Of a DNA stretch of 5,049 nucleotides, positions 1 through 5,049 are shown piece by piece. The stretch spans positions 1 to 5,049 of the forward strand of contig JAOUPL010000089.1 in the NCBI GenBank assembly GCA_029879825.1, given 5' to 3'. How positions within the stretch are numbered: the stretch's first letter is position 1; every line of letters starts with the position of its first letter. Origin of the DNA: Candidatus Bathyarchaeota archaeon. GTDB lineage: Archaea; Thermoproteota; Bathyarchaeia; Bathyarchaeales; Bathyarchaeaceae. Both the position numbers and the translations under genes were made by a program. The notes under the pieces were generated by a model that had not been told where the DNA came from, searched no databases, and saw nothing but the letters and a program-made list of their open reading frames with translations.

Positions 1-391
1 GGAAATAGGAAACCCAACTGTCAAGGGAGTTTTGAAGGGAATATCTTTAGATTCTGTGAAGCATGCAGAAATGTATGCGGCAGCTGTTAAACTGTTAACA
101 AGTGTTTCCCAAGCCCTTACACAAGAACATCTCGACAAACAAAGGGAACTCGTGAAAGAGCACATACGCATGGAGGTAGAACTCATTGAGAGAATTAGTG
201 AGGTAATACCCAGCATTGAAAACGAGAAAGTTAGGCTTCTCTTGAACGCAATATTGTTGGATGAGAAAAGGCATCATGAACTTTTAAAGGAAGTCCTAGA
301 AATTCTCGTTCGAGGGGAGACCATAACAGAAGAAGATTGGTGGGACGTTCTTTGGAAAAACGTTCCATTCCACGGTGCCCCAGGAGGATAA
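1..391 (+). CDS. Ferritin-like / rubrerythrin-type domain protein, 5' end outside window
   Basis: The frame is open to the left edge (first full codon at base 2, GAA), so the TTG at 32 is probably internal and the real start lies upstream; 129 residues are visible. Numbering from base 2, the chain is almost all amphipathic helix. D17-x3-H21 would be the end of helix 2, E58/E60 lie in a third helix, and a D87-E88-x2-H91-H92 stretch gives the E-x2-H motif expected of the last helix of a diiron ferritin-like four-helix bundle. Helix 1 is not in the window. Ser occupies the H-3 position of the helix 2 motif where Glu is usual, so metal binding at that site is uncertain. The tail is Trp-rich (DWWDVLW) and ends PFHGAPGG. 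The likely role is a cytosolic iron or oxidative-stress protein by family; the substrate is unknown. It is probably a separate transcription unit from iorA, with a terminator candidate 43 bases after the stop. The fold is fairly sure, the function is not. Confidence 0.7.
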   Translation, partial: EIGNPTVKGVLKGISLDSVKHAEMYAAAVKLLTSVSQALTQEHLDKQRELVKEHIRMEVELIERISEVIPSIENEKVRLLLNAILLDEKRHHELLKEVLEILVRGETITEEDWWDVLWKNVPFHGAPGG

Positions 392-433
392 AGCCCCTTA
401 ATTGACGCTTCTAACAAAGTTATCCAACCCTTC

Positions 434-458
434 GATCGGCTGATGCAGTGATCTTTTT
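434..458 (+). terminator. Hairpin plus T-run terminator candidate after the ferritin-like gene
   Basis: GATC at 434-437 pairs with GATC at 450-453, followed by a G-T wobble (438/449) and CTG (440-442) with CAG (446-448), around a 3-base ATG loop with one bulged G. Five T (454-458) follow directly. The stem is short and has a bulge, but the position, 43 bases after the stop at 389-391, suits a transcript end. Archaeal termination depends mainly on the T-run, so the stem may be incidental. Confidence 0.4.
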
Positions 459-510
459 CTATTATGTTTATGGTCTGTTTGCAAATGAATCTAGTTGGCT
501 TAGAAACTAA

Positions 511-520
511 CATTAATATT
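511..520 (+). promoter_or_regulatory. Possible TATA element for iorAB
   Basis: CATTAATATT is A/T-only after its first base and is preceded by a purine- and A-rich stretch (GAAACTAA) that could act as a BRE. A start about 25 bases downstream, near 540, would give a leader of roughly 65 to 70 bases before iorA. A second A/T-rich stretch at 572-580 is a weaker alternative with almost no leader. Neither is a strong match, so this is tentative. Confidence 0.2.
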
Positions 521-592
521 ACTGAATCGATATTGTCTCATCTCTGAATGGAGGAAAACTAATCTTTGATAGAAATTAACAAGAGAATAATC

Positions 593-601
593 GGGATGGA
601 G
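593..601 (+). promoter_or_regulatory. Ribosome binding site of iorA
   Basis: GGGATGGAG contains GGAG at 598-601, seven bases before the ATG at 609. An in-frame TAA at 588-590 rules out any start further upstream, so this site fixes the start of iorA. Confidence 0.55.
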
Positions 602-608
602 AATTAAA

Positions 609-2495
609 ATGGATGTACTTGAGGAGCCTGGTAAAAAGGTAGTGTTGCTGGGGAACGAAGCGATTGTAAGGGGAGCACTTGAAGCTGGAGTAGGATTCGT
701 TGCTGCTTATCCTGGGACCCCTAGCTCTGAAGTACCAATGACCTTTTCTAGGATAGCAAAGAAGGTGGGCCTTTACTTCGAATATTCCTCTAACGAGAAG
801 GTTGCATTTGAAGCAGCTACTGGAGCAGCGTGGTCAGGAGTGAGAGCCATGACCAGCCAAAAACACTTTGGGCTCAATGTTGCAGCCGATTCCATTCCGC
901 CTGTAGCGTATACGGGCGTGAGAGCGGGTTTCGTCGTGATGGTAGCCGACGATCCTTCTGCTTGGAGTTCCGCACAGACCGAACAGGACACGAGATATTA
1001 TGCAAGGATGTTCAAAATGCCGATGCTCGAACCGAGCAACCCTCAAGAATGCTTAGACTATACAAAACTTGCTTTTGATATATCTGAAGAGTTTGAAATC
1101 CCTGTTTTTCTGAGGACCACCACAAAGATTACTCATTCCATCGGAACTGTAAGGCTTGGCGAAATGAAAAAACCTAAGATCAGGGGCAGATTCCAAAAGG
1201 ATCCCGACAAATATTATAATCTTAAGCCCCATTTGCAAGTGCTTCATGAGAGGGTAAATGAAAAACTCAAGCAAATAGAGGAAAAGTATGGTCAAAAGCT
1301 AAATACGGTGTTTCCGGGAGAAGGAAAAATAGGAATAATAACTTCGGGAGTTAGTTTTGAATACGCTAAAGAAGCATTGCTAGAGCTAGGGCTGAAACCG
1401 CCGATTGCAAAAATCGTTTTAACGCACCCCATATCAAAAAGTTTTGTTAGTAACTTCATTAAAGATAAAGAAGCTGTTTTAGTCTTAGAAGAACTTGAGC
1501 CAATTTTAGAGAATTTTGTAGAACAGATTGCAAAAGAAGCTAACCCGAACCTCGTTATTCACGGTAAAGACCTACTTCCAAAATCTGATGAATATAACCT
1601 TGAGAGAGTAATCCCCGCCCTCGAAAAAATATTCGGAAAAAAACTTGGCATAGACTTCAATGACCATAAGAAAAAGGTTGACTCGGCATCGAAGAATCTT
1701 ACTCCAAGGAAGCCTGTCCTTTGTCCTGGTTGTCCGCACAGGTCAACATTCTACGCTGTCAAAAAAGTTTTTGGAGACGAAGCCATCTACGCCGGAGACA
1801 TCGGTTGTTACATTCTCGGGGCGCTTGACCCCATCAACATGCAAGATTTTATTGTCAGCATGGGAGCGGGCATCGGTGTGTCTCATGGCATAGGCATAGT
1901 GAGTGATCAAGATGTTGTTGCTTTCGTAGGCGACTCCACATTCTTCCATGCAGCCATGCCCGCAATATTAAACTACAGATTTAACAACGCTGGAAAAACT
2001 CCTCTTGTAGTTGTTCTGGACAATGCTATCACTGCGATGACTGGTCACCAGCCCCATCCTGGGTCGGGTTTCACTGGAATGGGTGAGAAAGTAGAGCCGG
2101 TGAAAATAGAAGATGTCGTTAGGGCGTTAGGAGCGGAGGTGAAGGTCTCAAATGCTTTCAGCCAAAAACAATTGATTCAGGCTTTGCAAGAACTCAAGAG
2201 CATCAAAGGCCCAAAAGTATTGGTTAGCAGAGGAGGATGTAGGCTATTAACGAGGAGACAATTCCATGCAAAAGGGCTCGCAATACCAATATTCCAAATA
2301 GATCAAGAGAAATGCACAAAGTGCGGCATATGCACTAACGATTTTGCTTGTCCCGCAATAGTTAAGGCGACGGTGGAACCTAGAGGAGAAACTGTATACT
2401 CCATAAATCCGGATATATGCTTGGGCTGTGCAGTATGTATGCAGATATGTCCTGAGGGAGCCATTCACATCGCAAAAAGGGAGGGAGAAAAATGA
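609..2495 (+). CDS. iorA: Indolepyruvate:ferredoxin oxidoreductase, alpha subunit
   Basis: This is the large subunit of the thiamine-diphosphate enzyme that converts aryl-pyruvates plus CoA to aryl-acetyl-CoA, CO2 and reduced ferredoxin in the cytosol, the step after transamination of aromatic amino acids. Its 628 residues match the fused IorA layout rather than split pyruvate or 2-oxoglutarate oxidoreductases. The N-terminal pyrimidine-binding domain has GNEAIVRG (15-22) and AYPGTPSSE (33-41). The middle domain is at about 235-345. The C-terminal TPP domain starts with CPGCPHRSTFYA (372-383) and carries GDSTFFHAAMPA (441-452) with VVVLDNAITAMTGHQPHPG (467-485). The last 60 residues form a two-cluster ferredoxin domain: C569, C572, C575, C581 (wider spacing before the last Cys) and C604, C607, C610, C614. 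The ATG at 609 is the only usable start near the site, because of an in-frame stop at 588-590. It overlaps iorB by ATGA. All 22 arginines are AGA or AGG, unlike the neighbouring genes. The specific aryl-pyruvate substrate is inferred from family. Confidence 0.93.
   Translation: MDVLEEPGKKVVLLGNEAIVRGALEAGVGFVAAYPGTPSSEVPMTFSRIAKKVGLYFEYSSNEKVAFEAATGAAWSGVRAMTSQKHFGLNVAADSIPPVAYTGVRAGFVVMVADDPSAWSSAQTEQDTRYYARMFKMPMLEPSNPQECLDYTKLAFDISEEFEIPVFLRTTTKITHSIGTVRLGEMKKPKIRGRFQKDPDKYYNLKPHLQVLHERVNEKLKQIEEKYGQKLNTVFPGEGKIGIITSGVSFEYAKEALLELGLKPPIAKIVLTHPISKSFVSNFIKDKEAVLVLEELEPILENFVEQIAKEANPNLVIHGKDLLPKSDEYNLERVIPALEKIFGKKLGIDFNDHKKKVDSASKNLTPRKPVLCPGCPHRSTFYAVKKVFGDEAIYAGDIGCYILGALDPINMQDFIVSMGAGIGVSHGIGIVSDQDVVAFVGDSTFFHAAMPAILNYRFNNAGKTPLVVVLDNAITAMTGHQPHPGSGFTGMGEKVEPVKIEDVVRALGAEVKVSNAFSQKQLIQALQELKSIKGPKVLVSRGGCRLLTRRQFHAKGLAIPIFQIDQEKCTKCGICTNDFACPAIVKATVEPRGETVYSINPDICLGCAVCMQICPEGAIHIAKREGEK
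2480..2486 (+). promoter_or_regulatory. Ribosome binding site of iorB inside the iorA 3' end
   Basis: GGAGGGA lies within the last codons of iorA, five bases before the iorB ATG at 2492. Together with the ATGA overlap it supports coupled translation of the two subunits. Confidence 0.6.
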
Positions 2496-3115
2496 AATTT
2501 GACGTGATGCTAACTGGGGTTGGAGGGGAAGGAGTCTTGACAACGCAGGTGATGATAGCGAGAGCAGCCAACATAGAAGGGCATTATGTTAGAGGGGTTC
2601 AATTGCACGGACTTGCTCAGAGAGGAGGGGTAATCCCCACTTTTATTAGGTTTGGCTCAGAGAAGGAAGTGTCTTCGCCGGGGATAATGCAAGCTAACGC
2701 CGACCTCATTCTTGCTTTTGAAGCGTTAGAAGCGGTGAGAGCAACCTATTATGCTAGGAAAGAGAAAACCACCTTTGTCATTAACGATTATCCTCTAGTT
2801 CCAATCTACGCAAGTCTTTTCAACATACCTTATCCAACCATGAGCGAGATTGTTAGGAGAATAAAGCCTTTCGCCAAACAAATTCATGTTTTCAGAACCT
2901 CTCACCTCGGTAGGGAGAAGTTCGGAAGTGCAATTTTCGGGAACACAATACTCGTTGGCATCGTCACAGGACTCGGGTTACTTCCATTAAAAGCGGACAG
3001 TTTGCGTGAGGCAATAAAAGTCACCGCACCAAGAGAAATGGAGAATAATATCAAGGCTTTCGAGCTAGGCCTACAACTCGGTAAAGAAAAACGATCTGCA
3101 CGACGAGTGACTTAG
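2492..3115 (+). CDS. iorB: Indolepyruvate:ferredoxin oxidoreductase, beta subunit
   Basis: This 207-residue protein is the small partner of IorA and corresponds to the gamma domain of 2-oxoacid:ferredoxin oxidoreductases, which contributes to CoA binding and subunit contacts. The N-terminus has the family's glycine loop as GVGGEGVLTTQ (9-19), where Gln is more usual at the Glu, and then VRGVQLHGLAQRGG (33-46), the conserved arginine- and glycine-rich loop, followed by a Rossmann-like core (ADLILAFEALEAVR, 70-83). The length is normal for IorB. The start codon shares ATGA with the iorA stop (2492-2495) and has GGAGGGA in front, so the two are an operon and probably made in equal amounts. The last seven residues (RSARRVT) are basic and use three CGA arginine codons, while the first nine arginines are all AGA or AGG. 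The identification is firm from sequence plus the iorA neighbour. Confidence 0.92.
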   Translation: MKFDVMLTGVGGEGVLTTQVMIARAANIEGHYVRGVQLHGLAQRGGVIPTFIRFGSEKEVSSPGIMQANADLILAFEALEAVRATYYARKEKTTFVINDYPLVPIYASLFNIPYPTMSEIVRRIKPFAKQIHVFRTSHLGREKFGSAIFGNTILVGIVTGLGLLPLKADSLREAIKVTAPREMENNIKAFELGLQLGKEKRSARRVT

Positions 3116-3152
3116 AGAATGTTCCAATGGGAAAAACTATGAGACTATAGCT

Positions 3153-3183
3153 CAACGTGTAGCTTAATTTACAACAAACGTTG
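3153..3183 (+). promoter_or_regulatory. Possible alba promoter: TATA-like element inside an inverted repeat
   Basis: CTTAATTTAC (3163-3172) is TATA-like and lies about 41 bases before the TTG start, allowing a start near 3190-3195 and a very short leader. It is framed by CAACGT (3153-3158) and its exact reverse complement ACGTTG (3178-3183), with 19 bases between. A repeat around a promoter core could be an operator, but a six-base match may be chance. No terminator is evident after iorB, so read-through from iorAB is also possible. Confidence 0.25.
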
Positions 3184-3194
3184 GTGTCAGTGAA

Positions 3195-3203
3195 GAGGTG
3201 GAT
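3195..3203 (+). promoter_or_regulatory. Ribosome binding site selecting the TTG start of alba
   Basis: GAGGTGGAT closely matches the archaeal consensus GGAGGTGAT and ends five bases before TTG at 3209-3211. An in-frame TGA at 3203-3205 excludes an earlier start, and the ATG at 3202 is in another frame that soon stops. This makes TTG the start. Confidence 0.7.
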
Positions 3204-3208
3204 GAAAC

Positions 3209-3546
3209 TTGGCGCGAGAAAAGACGAAACCTAAAGAAGAGAAAGTAGCCAAAGAGAAGGCGACCAAAGCCGAGAACGTTGTCCTCATCGGACGAAAACC
3301 GGTAATGAACTATGTAATTGCCTGCATAACCTTCTTTAACGCTGGCGAAAAACAGGTCGTTGTTAAAGCAAGGGGCGGGCGATCAGCAGAGCAGTTGATA
3401 CTATCGAATTGCTTCGCCGTGCCTTTGTCAAGGATTTAGAAACAAAAAATATTGCCATCGGCACTGAAAAACTGGTTAGAGCTGAGGATCAAAAATCAAA
3501 CGTTTCAACAATTGAAATAACAGTGGCCAAAACCGGGTCCAAGTAA
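3209..3546 (+). CDS. alba: Alba-family DNA/RNA-binding chromatin protein, interrupted by a one-base frameshift
   Basis: Alba is a small dimeric nucleoid protein that coats DNA and also binds RNA. As read, the TTG-started frame stops at 3437-3439 after 76 codons, and its last 20 residues are unlike Alba. Moving to the -1 frame after GGC (3374-3376), with the next codon CGG at 3376-3378, gives RAISRAVDTIELLRRAF and later NVSTIEITVAK, running to TAA at 3544-3546. Joined, this is 112 residues: a Lys/Glu-rich extension (1-21), then NVVLIGRKPVMNYVIA (23-38), VVVKARG (50-56), RAISRAVD (57-64), an IGTEKL segment and the closing beta strand. KARG-RAIS is one of the most conserved parts of the family, so exactly one base is missing at 3371-3379, a G-rich run (AGGGGCGGG). 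Explanations are a sequencing or assembly error, a true mutation (pseudogene), or -1 recoding. Family assignment is firm; the intactness of the gene is open. Arg29 sits where Sulfolobus Alba has acetylated Lys16. Confidence 0.88.
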
Positions 3547-3608
3547 CCTTTTGGCAAGCAAATCCGTTTTCCAACTTCGTTCGCTGCTATCTATCCTTTG
3601 CTGAGGTG

Positions 3609-3613
3609 TTTTT
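3609..3613 (+). terminator. T-run downstream of alba, possible transcript end
   Basis: Five T (3609-3613) sit in a pyrimidine-rich stretch (GTTTTTCCCTGCTTCTG), and shorter T4 runs occur at 3549-3552, 3567-3570 and 3626-3629. Clusters of T-runs serve as terminators in archaea. No strong stem is visible, although AGCAAA (3557-3562) and TTTGCT (3597-3602) could pair over a long loop. This is a weak call. Confidence 0.25.
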
Positions 3614-3665
3614 CCCTGCTTCTGATTTTGAATCATAGGAACAGCCTTTCAGAAATCTCAGATAG

Positions 3666-3675
3666 CTATAAAAAA
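3666..3675 (+). promoter_or_regulatory. TATA box of the aminotransferase gene
   Basis: CTATAAAAAA is a good archaeal TATA box, centred about 41 bases before the ATG at 3712. A transcription start about 26 bases downstream falls near 3696, giving a leader of some 16 bases that still includes the ribosome binding site. This argues that the gene is transcribed independently of alba. Confidence 0.55.
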
Positions 3676-3700
3676 TACCGCGCCTTAATGGGATATTCTT

Positions 3701-3706
3701 GGTGAT
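3701..3706 (+). promoter_or_regulatory. Ribosome binding site of the aminotransferase gene
   Basis: GGTGAT matches the archaeal anti-Shine-Dalgarno exactly, five bases before ATG 3712. An in-frame TGA at 3703-3705 excludes the in-frame ATG at 3688, and the ATG at 3705 is out of frame and stops at once. Confidence 0.7.
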
Positions 3707-3711
3707 GGGGT

Positions 3712-5049
3712 ATGGGTAGCTACCCGAGAATAGTTGTTCGCCCGCCTGGTCCAAAGGCGAGAGAGTTAGTCAAGAGAGATGAGGCTTCGATTTCACATTC
3801 ATACGTTCGTTTTTATCCGCTCGTCGTAGAATTGGGAAAGGATTGTATTGTAAAAGATGTGGATGGAAACGAATACATTGACTTCAACTCCGGGTTAGTA
3901 TGCCTAAACGTAGGACACAACCACCCCAAAGTTGTCAACGCGATAAAGAACCAATGCGACAGGTTTCTCCACTACTCTAACACGGACTTCTATTACAGAG
4001 AGGTCGTGAATCTAGCTGAAAAACTGATTGAAATAACCCCTGGGCTGTTTGAGAAAAAGGTATACTTTGGAAACAGCGGAGCAGAGGCTGTGGAAGCAGC
4101 TGTCAAACTTTCTAAGTGGCACACCCGCAAACATCGGTTCATCGCTTTTATCAGCGGCTTCCACGGTCGAACGTTAGGGGCGCTGTCCCTCACCGGGAGC
4201 AAGTTGGTTCATAGAAGATACTACTTCCCTATGCTCCCTGGGGTAACGCACGTGCCCTATCCGTACTGTTATCGCTGTCCCTTCAAGCTGTCATATCCAG
4301 ACTGTAGTTACTGGTGTGTAGACTTCATCGATGAGCTGGTTCTTCAAAAATACGTGCCCCCCGAAGAAGTTGTTGGCATCGTTTTTGAGTCCATCCAAGG
4401 AGAAGGTGGATACGTGGTTCCTCCTCCAGAATACTTTCAACGTCTCAAAAAGCTAGCCGACAAATATGATTTGCTTTTAATCGACGACGAGATTCAGTCG
4501 GGTATGGGCAGAACTGGAAGTTGGTTCGCCATTGAGCATTGGAAAGTCGAACCTGACATTATTTGTGTAGCGAAAGCCCTAGCATCGGGACTGCCCTTGG
4601 GTGCAACTGTGGCTCGAGCTCGACTGATGGATTGGGAAGGGGGTTCCCATGCCAGCACCTTTGGAGGAAACCCCTTGGCCTGCGCGGCGGCACTCGCGGT
4701 CATAGATGTTATCAAAGAAGAGAAACTTCTTGAAAACGCTGAAAAACAGGGCAATTACATCATGAAGTGGTTGCAAAACCTAAAAGAAGAGCGTGAAATT
4801 GTCGGGGATGTTCGAGGGAAGGGATTGATGATTGGCATTGAGATTGTGGAAGACAAAGAAACCAAGAATCCGGGGACGGACAAGGCTAGGGAAGTTATGC
4901 TGAGGTGTTGGAAACGAGGAGTAGCCATCATATCATGCGGCGCTTCCACCCTCAGAATAGTTCCGCCGTTGACTATAACTAGAGAACTCGTAGACGCGGG
5001 CCTAGAAATAATCGAAGACGTGATCAAGGAAGTCGAAAAAGAAAAATAG
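3712..5049 (+). CDS. Class III PLP-dependent aminotransferase (ornithine/4-aminobutyrate aminotransferase or amino-acid racemase type)
   Basis: This complete 445-residue fold-type I PLP enzyme ends in TAG at the last base of the window. Visible family features are VRPPGPKA near the N-terminus (9-16), VKDVDGNEYIDF (47-58), GNSGAEAVEAA (120-130, phosphate loop), F150-H151-G152 (ring stacking), ESIQGEGGY (226-234), LLIDDEIQSGMGRTG (255-269, with D259 contacting the pyridine nitrogen), Schiff-base lysine K288 in AKALASGLPLG, and T316 in STFGGNP. The opening VRPPGPKA and the segment PYPYCYRCPF with later YPDC and WC resemble, from memory, Thermococcales proteins characterised as ornithine omega-aminotransferase and broad-substrate amino-acid racemase. 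The sequence does not decide between omega-transamination, acetylornithine transamination and racemisation. C186, C189, C198 and C202 form a cluster that could bind metal or a disulfide. Unlike iorA, 12 of 24 arginines are CGN. It has its own TATA box and ribosome binding site. The enzyme class is firm and the substrate unknown. Confidence 0.9.
   Translation: MGSYPRIVVRPPGPKARELVKRDEASISHSYVRFYPLVVELGKDCIVKDVDGNEYIDFNSGLVCLNVGHNHPKVVNAIKNQCDRFLHYSNTDFYYREVVNLAEKLIEITPGLFEKKVYFGNSGAEAVEAAVKLSKWHTRKHRFIAFISGFHGRTLGALSLTGSKLVHRRYYFPMLPGVTHVPYPYCYRCPFKLSYPDCSYWCVDFIDELVLQKYVPPEEVVGIVFESIQGEGGYVVPPPEYFQRLKKLADKYDLLLIDDEIQSGMGRTGSWFAIEHWKVEPDIICVAKALASGLPLGATVARARLMDWEGGSHASTFGGNPLACAAALAVIDVIKEEKLLENAEKQGNYIMKWLQNLKEEREIVGDVRGKGLMIGIEIVEDKETKNPGTDKAREVMLRCWKRGVAIISCGASTLRIVPPLTITRELVDAGLEIIEDVIKEVEKEK

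Noticed and set aside
830..1078. 82-codon + strand frame and overlapping - strand frames inside iorA
   Set aside because: They overlap well-conserved IorA coding sequence in other frames and have no family resemblance.
1929..1937. GDS instead of GDG in the TPP motif of IorA
   Set aside because: GDSTFFH is, as I recall, the normal form in archaeal IorA, so it is not a lost catalytic site.
2313..2352. Odd spacing (C-x2-C-x2-C-x5-C) in the first Fe-S motif of IorA
   Set aside because: The wider gap before the last Cys is a known feature of IorA proteins, not a defect.
2247..2543. 98-codon open frame on the - strand across the iorA/iorB junction
   Set aside because: It lies opposite the conserved ferredoxin domain of iorA and the iorB start, has no recognisable protein features, and is best explained as a shadow frame.
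3116..3208. Possible tRNA or small RNA gene between iorB and alba
   Set aside because: No cloverleaf arms, TTCRA-type loop or 3' acceptor pairing can be found; only short repeats (TAGCT twice, the CAACGT inverted repeat) are present.
3440..3546. Separate small gene after the alba stop
   Set aside because: The sequence is the conserved C-terminal half of Alba in the -1 frame and has no start or ribosome binding site of its own.
4494..5027. Several - strand frames opposite the aminotransferase
   Set aside because: They are shadows of conserved class III aminotransferase codons, with no motif, promoter or ribosome binding site of their own.
1..5049. CRISPR array, insertion sequence or long repeats
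   Set aside because: No regularly spaced repeats, terminal inverted repeats or transposase-like frames were seen on either strand.

Overview
The window is about 5 kb of archaeal chromosome with genes on the + strand only. The archaeal call rests on several things seen together: an Alba chromatin-protein gene, a fused indolepyruvate:ferredoxin oxidoreductase gene pair, Shine-Dalgarno elements close to GGAGGTGAT, a TATA-type promoter about 40 bases before the last gene, and a TTG start codon. The aminotransferase resembles, from memory, the Thermococcales ornithine aminotransferase / amino-acid racemase group. A Bathyarchaeia or other TACK/Thermococcus-like anaerobe is a reasonable guess, but the sequence alone cannot place it.

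Layout: (1) the 3' part of a ferritin-like (rubrerythrin-type) helical protein runs in from the left edge and ends at 391, followed by a hairpin plus T-run terminator candidate (434-458); (2) a 217-base spacer with a weak TATA candidate leads to iorA (609-2495) and iorB (2492-3115), overlapping by ATGA; (3) a 93-base spacer with a TATA-like element framed by an inverted repeat leads to a TTG-started alba gene (3209-3546) that carries an apparent one-base deletion at 3371-3379; (4) a 165-base spacer with T-runs and a clear TATA box leads to a class III aminotransferase (3712-5049), whose stop codon is the last codon of the window.

Functional reading: IorAB oxidatively decarboxylates aryl-pyruvates, produced by transamination of aromatic amino acids, to aryl-acetyl-CoA and reduced ferredoxin. 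This is typical of peptide-fermenting anaerobic archaea. The PLP aminotransferase next door fits amino-acid metabolism, but it is of the omega-amine/racemase class and has its own promoter, so it is not the obvious source of indolepyruvate. The ferritin-like protein would fit iron or oxidative-stress handling in an anaerobe with Fe-S enzymes. Alba is a DNA/RNA-binding chromatin protein.

I see no mobile element, CRISPR array, rRNA or tRNA, and no convincing new system. The most notable item is the alba frameshift: the two reading frames join into a complete, highly conserved Alba protein if one base is restored. This is either a sequence error, a recent mutation, or, less likely, a -1 recoding site. 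Secondary points are the all-AGR arginine usage of iorA, the Arg in place of the acetylatable Lys of Alba, the four-cysteine cluster in the aminotransferase, and the Gly-rich tail of the ferritin-like protein.
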